Source: JACPNO01 sp963825405
GTDB taxonomy: Bacteria > Acidobacteriota > Terriglobia > Bryobacterales > Bryobacteraceae
NCBI GenBank assembly: GCA_963825405.1
Contig: CAWGTB010000015.1
Span: forward strand, 124,001-188,000
Direction: 5' to 3'
Length of the DNA stretch: 64,000 nucleotides
Shown: positions 59,587-64,000 of the stretch, piece after piece
Layout of the letters: each line of letters starts with the position of its first letter
Position numbering within the stretch: the stretch's first letter is position 1
Program-made: the position numbers and the translations under genes
Notes under the pieces: model-generated
What the model saw: the letters and a program-made list of their open reading frames with translations, nothing else
Database searches by the model: none
Told to the model about the DNA's origin: nothing

Positions 59587-61371
59587 CTATTGTTTCTCCT
59601 TGGGCGGCTCGATTTACCACCATCAGCGGGATGTTGCGAACGAGCAGGTTCGATCCAGCTACTCCGTTCACCACTGGCCGGCAGTACAGTTGAACCATCG
59701 TGGGCTCCGTAGCAACGGCAGCCTCTTCGCGGCGAGCAGCACGAACGCCGTGGTCACGCTCGGAGGAGAGACCGCCTCTGCGTTGTCGCCGATATCGGTC
59801 GGCGCGCGGTCGGTGGCAGTCACCTGCGCGGCCGGCAGCGCGCTGACTCCCGGCGGTAGACCCGAAAAAGTGAACGTCACATCGCCGTTGAAGCCCTCTT
59901 CGAGCAGCGAAGTAAGCACCAGCCGCGTGGTTTTCCCGCGAATCAGGTTGATCCGGTCGATCCCCGGGCTCGATATCTCGCCTACATGCGGAATCTGCGG
60001 CCGCACCAGCACGCGGTAGGCATACGTGTCCGTGCCGTAGCGCGAGGTCATATCGCGCACCGTCAGGACATATTCGCCGGCGTCAGCAAAAGTGTACACG
60101 GCCTTTGGCTCAATGTTCTTCAGATACGCTTCCTGCTCGGCGTTATTGTTAAACAGCGAAATGCGGTGGTGGACGTTGGAAAAAAGTTGGTGGCCTTTCG
60201 CCGCCGCCACGCTGATGCGCGGATTGAAATGAGGCGGCATGGTTTGGGTGGTCTCGATTTCGAATGCCAGGCTCTGGCCCGCCTCCACCCGGAACTGGTA
60301 GCGGTCTTCATCGCCGGGCTTTTCGATGGTCCCTTCGATCAATGCAGGAAGCGAAATTTCAGCGGGCGATTCGGATTTCTTGTCGCTAGCGCGATCGAGC
60401 GCTTTCATCGGTTTCTGTTCGCTAAGGCCGCCGGCACGCGCCAGCACCGCGTCCATCCAGGGAGCGTTCAGTTTTCGGGTGAAGCTTCGCTCCTGCCATA
60501 GCTCCGCGGTGTTCGCGGCCGCCTCTGCGCCGGCGGAGCTGGGCACGATCCGCAATTGGTACGTGCAATCCGGCGATCCCTTTCCGAATAGCGAGGACAA
60601 CGCGAACAGGTAATCGCCCGCCCGGTCCACGCGATAGGTGGCGGCGGGATGAATGGGCATCAGGTCCGAAGATCGCTCCTCTTGCGATAGCACGCGCAGC
60701 AGGCGCTCCGAGCTGAACCAACTGTCGCCGGAGCGGAACAAAGCCAGGCGGGGCGTGAAATTATCCGCAGAGAGGACCTCAAACAGGAGCGATTGCCCCT
60801 CCTCTGCTCGCACGGAGTAGTAATCGACTTCGCCCGGACTTCCGATTCTCCCGGCTATCAGGGCAGGGAATTGCACCTTTTGGAATTGCTCCGGAGTGGC
60901 ATGAGGCGCAGGCATCTCCACGACCACAGGCGCATCGGAGACGCGAAAAGGCACCGCCGTCGAAACGCCGCGCGGAGAAAGCAGCCGCAGCGAGTAGATT
61001 CCCGGTTTTGCCGCCGCCGGAAGGTCCAGCTCCGCCCACGCGCAAAACACGGCGGGCCGCTTGTTCTGGCTTTCGCTTGGACTGACTCTGAGAGGGTGTG
61101 GATCCTGAACTTCCTCCACCTTCAGCACACGAGCGGTGAGACTGGATCCCTCGGCCCACAGCCCATATGCGCCGGCGATGGCTTTGCCTCGAACCTCAAT
61201 CTTGATCTTGTTGCCGCGCTGCGCGGCGGACGGGTAGACCGACAAAAGGCGGGGCTGTTCTGCGCTCGTCGTTTCCTGGGCCGAAACGCAGGCAGGCAAC
61301 ACCAGCGCGAGCAGGCATAGGACGCCAGCGCTCACTTTCGCACACCCCGGCTTCGTCCTCCGGAAATTCAT
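59587..61371 (-). CDS. Secreted PPC-domain protein, copy B (frameshifted at the end)
   Basis: About 594 residues. ATG 61371; signal VLCLLALVLPACVSA, possibly a lipoprotein because LPAC resembles a lipobox. TIG-like start RLLSVYPSAAQRGNKIKIEV, two PPC-like regions (SPGEVDYYSVRAEEGQSLLF and KPGDEDRYQFRVEAGQSLAF). Near 59730 a base is missing; the restored end reads EPTMVQLYCRPVVNGVAGSN and LLVRNIPLMVVN. A further extra A near 59595 hides the TAG at 59587-59589. First gene of the second PPC-DUF1549-DUF1501 operon. No LacI-type dyad is seen upstream, unlike copy A. Confidence 0.78.
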
Positions 61372-61590
61372 TTCATTGGATGCCCGGTGAGCCTAGGCGC
61401 CGATGGAGGATCGGCGAAATTTCCAGCCACTCACACGTTCCGGTCCTCATGATATCTCGGATTGCGGCTGCTGTGCCTTTCCACGTGGCCCGTCTGCTTG
61501 GCGCGCTGAATCCTATCGCGCTAAGCTTGACGTAAAGACCGCTACCCAAAGCGGAGGGTGATTCAAATGATGGAAGCCGAGGAAATTCGA

Positions 61591-61965
61591 ATGCGAGGCG
61601 GCGTTGCCAGATATCTCGCGCTCGCTTTGATACTTTGCACGATTCCCGCGGCGTTTGCTCACGCGGTTCTGCTGGAATCGACACCGGCTGTTCACGCTAA
61701 GGTGGAAGGAGTTAGCTGCACGGTCCGGCTCAAATTCAATTTGCGGGTAGATGGGAAGCGATCACGCGTGATTCTGGTCCGTCCTGACCGAACGACCCGG
61801 ACGCTCCCTGTTGACTCCCAGTCATCGGATTCAGTCCTGCTAGGAAATTTGGATCACCTAACTCCTGGCGAACATCGCATTCGGTGGCAGGTGCTCGCGG
61901 CCGATGGTCACATTTCCCGCGGGGAAGTGCCCTTTGTGGTCGTAGCCCCCACACCGCAGCGATGA
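61591..61965 (+). CDS. copC: CopC-domain periplasmic protein
   Basis: About 124 residues from ATG 61591, where AGGA lies 8 bases upstream and a clean signal peptide follows (YLALALILCTIPAAFAHA). An ATG at 61567 would add acidic residues before it. The mature protein starts at HAVLLESTPAV, with the N-terminal histidine that binds Cu(II) in CopC proteins. RIRWQVLAADGHISRGEVPF is the C-terminal CopC motif with its conserved D-G-H. It is a periplasmic copper carrier, translationally coupled to copD (ATGA overlap). Confidence 0.85.
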   Translation: MRGGVARYLALALILCTIPAAFAHAVLLESTPAVHAKVEGVSCTVRLKFNLRVDGKRSRVILVRPDRTTRTLPVDSQSSDSVLLGNLDHLTPGEHRIRWQVLAADGHISRGEVPFVVVAPTPQR

Positions 61966-63602
61966 CTTTATTTTTGGACGTTTTTGGATTCCTGTCGGTA
62001 ATTCTTCGCGGCCTGGCTCTGGCTTTTGAAGCGCTGGTTGTCGGCGGCGCCGTTTTTCTGGTCTGGATCGCTCGTCCGGACGATTTAGCCCAGGATACAG
62101 GCCTGGTGTTTGTTCGGAGGCGCTGCAGCGCTTTGCTGCGAGCGTCGGCGATCGGATTGTTGGCGACCCAGATCTGTTATCTGACCATCAATTCGATTCT
62201 GCTCATGGGGACCAGCGACCTAAGCTGGAAGGATTTAATCGGCGCCAATTATTTCCTGGCAGGGGTGGTAGTAATCCTGGTTGCCGCAATGTTCATCGCG
62301 TTGACCCGGCGCGCCGGCCGCCGGTTTACGGCGGCAGCGATTCCCCTCTCGCTGATCCTGATTTCTGCCTCTGTAGCCACCAGCCATGCCGCATCTCGCA
62401 TTGACAACAGTTTGCAGCTCATGCTGCTCACGTCGATCCATCATGCTGCCGTCGGAGTCTGGGTGGGCGGCCTGGGGTATTTAGTCCTTACCCTGGGGCG
62501 ATCGCCCGGGATCCAACTAGGCCAGAGAATCGCAGGGAGATACTCAAGGGCCGCCCAGGTCTGCGTTCTTGTTTTATTGTTCGCCGGGGTGGGGTTGTCC
62601 TGGTCTTACCTGCATTCGTTTCATGACTTGTATGGGACGAACTACGGCCTCATGGTCCTGACAAAAGTGCTGGCTTTCGGGATCCTTCTCGGGATAGGCG
62701 GCCTGAACTATTTCATCGTGAGGCGGGTGCAGACTGACCCTGGCAGCCTGCTGCGCCGGCTCAGCAGGTTCGCGGAGGCCGAAGTGGGAGTTGGCTTCAC
62801 CATCATCCTGGCGACGGCATCGTTGACTTCTATGCCGCCGGCAGTCGATCTGCGGGATAGCCGGGCCACCGCTGGGGACATCGTGCAGCGCTTCAGCCCC
62901 GCTTGGCCGAGGTTGAAGAGTCCGGAGGTTGCTGAGCTAACTCTGGCATCGCCTCTAGATATGGATGCCAGCGGATCGGCCGGACTGGCTCCGGAGTCGT
63001 TTGTTCCAGGGCAGGTCAAGCAAGCGAATACAGCGAGCGACATCGCGTGGTCGGAGTATAACCACAACTGGTCCGGCCTGGTCGTGTTGGCGGCCGGCGT
63101 GCTTGCCGTCGCTGCCAGAACCAACCGGGTTCGGCTGGCTCGCCACTGGCCGCTGGTTTTCATCGGGCTCGGCGTGTTCCTGTTCCTGCGGGCCGACCCG
63201 GAGAACTGGCCGCTGGGTCCGCACGGCTTTTGGGAGAGCATGGTGGTGTCCGAAGTGCTGCAACACAGGTTATTCGTTTTCCTGATCGTATCGTTCGCGA
63301 TTTTTGAATGGAAGGTTCAGACAGGCCGCATCAGCCCTGCCCGCGCGGGCCTGGTCTTTCCGGCGGTATGCGCTATTGGAGGCGCCCTGCTGCTGACCCA
63401 TACTCATTCTCTTGGTAATTCCAAGGATCAATTGCTGATCGAAATGAGCCACGCACCGCTGGCTTTGCTGGGCATCGCCGCCGGTTGGAGCCGATGGCTC
63501 GAACTTCGGTCGGCGAGTCCCTACGTCAGTGTCTTTTCGTGGATTTGGCCAATCTGTCTGACCTTGGTTGGAGCTATCCTGGTTAATTACAGAGAAATCT
63601 AA
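61962..63602 (+). CDS. copD: CopD-domain copper-uptake-like membrane protein
   Basis: 546 residues from ATG 61962, which overlaps the copC stop. About 13-14 membrane helices. A CopD core occupies roughly residues 150-300 (SIHHAAVGVWVGGLGYLVL with its histidine pair, then LSWSYLHSFHDLYGTNYGLM), and further helices extend to the C terminus, so it is longer than the minimal CopD. It probably moves copper across the inner membrane with CopC. The later His-rich segment LLLTHTHSLGNSKDQLLIEM may also bind metal. Confidence 0.85.
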   Translation: MTLFLDVFGFLSVILRGLALAFEALVVGGAVFLVWIARPDDLAQDTGLVFVRRRCSALLRASAIGLLATQICYLTINSILLMGTSDLSWKDLIGANYFLAGVVVILVAAMFIALTRRAGRRFTAAAIPLSLILISASVATSHAASRIDNSLQLMLLTSIHHAAVGVWVGGLGYLVLTLGRSPGIQLGQRIAGRYSRAAQVCVLVLLFAGVGLSWSYLHSFHDLYGTNYGLMVLTKVLAFGILLGIGGLNYFIVRRVQTDPGSLLRRLSRFAEAEVGVGFTIILATASLTSMPPAVDLRDSRATAGDIVQRFSPAWPRLKSPEVAELTLASPLDMDASGSAGLAPESFVPGQVKQANTASDIAWSEYNHNWSGLVVLAAGVLAVAARTNRVRLARHWPLVFIGLGVFLFLRADPENWPLGPHGFWESMVVSEVLQHRLFVFLIVSFAIFEWKVQTGRISPARAGLVFPAVCAIGGALLLTHTHSLGNSKDQLLIEMSHAPLALLGIAAGWSRWLELRSASPYVSVFSWIWPICLTLVGAILVNYREI

Positions 63603-63614
63603 CCGGGAAAGGAA

Positions 63615-64000
<386 letters not shown>

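Overview
The window looks like GC-rich chromosomal DNA from an acidobacterium of the Solibacter/Bryobacter type. This is inferred from gene families, not from a marker gene. The clues are a fragment of the acidobacterial VWFA-related domain at the left edge, a 1134-residue Oar-like TonB-dependent receptor, four cassettes of DUF1501 and DUF1549/DUF1553 (planctomycete-type cytochrome) genes, and a reaction-centre-type cytochrome fusion. I saw no rRNA, tRNA, CRISPR array, transposase or phage gene.

Layout. 0-9.3 kb is mostly housekeeping: selB, a small membrane protein, proton-translocating transhydrogenase pntAA-pntAB-pntB, GDP-L-fucose synthesis (gmd, fcl) and a secreted TPR protein. 9.3-41.3 kb reads as a catabolic island. 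It holds the TonB receptor; a + operon (Gfo/Idh/MocA oxidoreductase, isocitrate-lyase-like enzyme, VOC protein, MBL-fold hydrolase, sodium:solute symporter); a long - operon with two tandem PSCyt1-DUF1549-DUF1553/DUF1501 pairs, a cyclase-family hydrolase and an MFS transporter; a + operon (zinc dehydrogenase, DUF849/BKACE, esterase); a LacI-family regulator; a Ldh2-family dehydrogenase; a - operon PPC protein-DUF1549/DUF1553-DUF1501; and a GH51 arabinofuranosidase. 41.3-44.3 kb has a secreted Gfo/Idh/MocA protein, a CBM9-like protein and an SDR. 44.3-54.4 kb has cytochromes, a PepSY protein, MscS, two YncE-like beta-propellers, a regulatory-domain/cytochrome/propeller protein and a helical-repeat protein. 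54.4-55.8 kb is VOC-ArsR-AHSA1. 55.8-61.4 kb is a second PPC-DUF1549/DUF1553-DUF1501 operon. The end holds copC-copD and a partial S15/CocE hydrolase.

The main observation is a recurring dyad, about RGTTAATCGWTWAACY, with the central CG typical of LacI-family operators. It occurs at five places: before the TonB receptor, before the Gfo/ICL operon (degenerate), between the divergent DUF1549 and dehydrogenase operons, between lacI and the Ldh2 gene, and on the -10 box of the PPC-DUF1549-DUF1501 operon. This makes outer-membrane uptake, inner-membrane transport, dehydrogenases, BKACE and the DUF1501/DUF1549 proteins one candidate regulon.

Quality note. Roughly 40-50 one-base shifts break genes that are otherwise well conserved. 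Most look like single inserted bases, often beside a CG dinucleotide, and I read them as sequence errors. Each broken gene is therefore given as one reconstructed CDS. Positions of frame changes are approximate.
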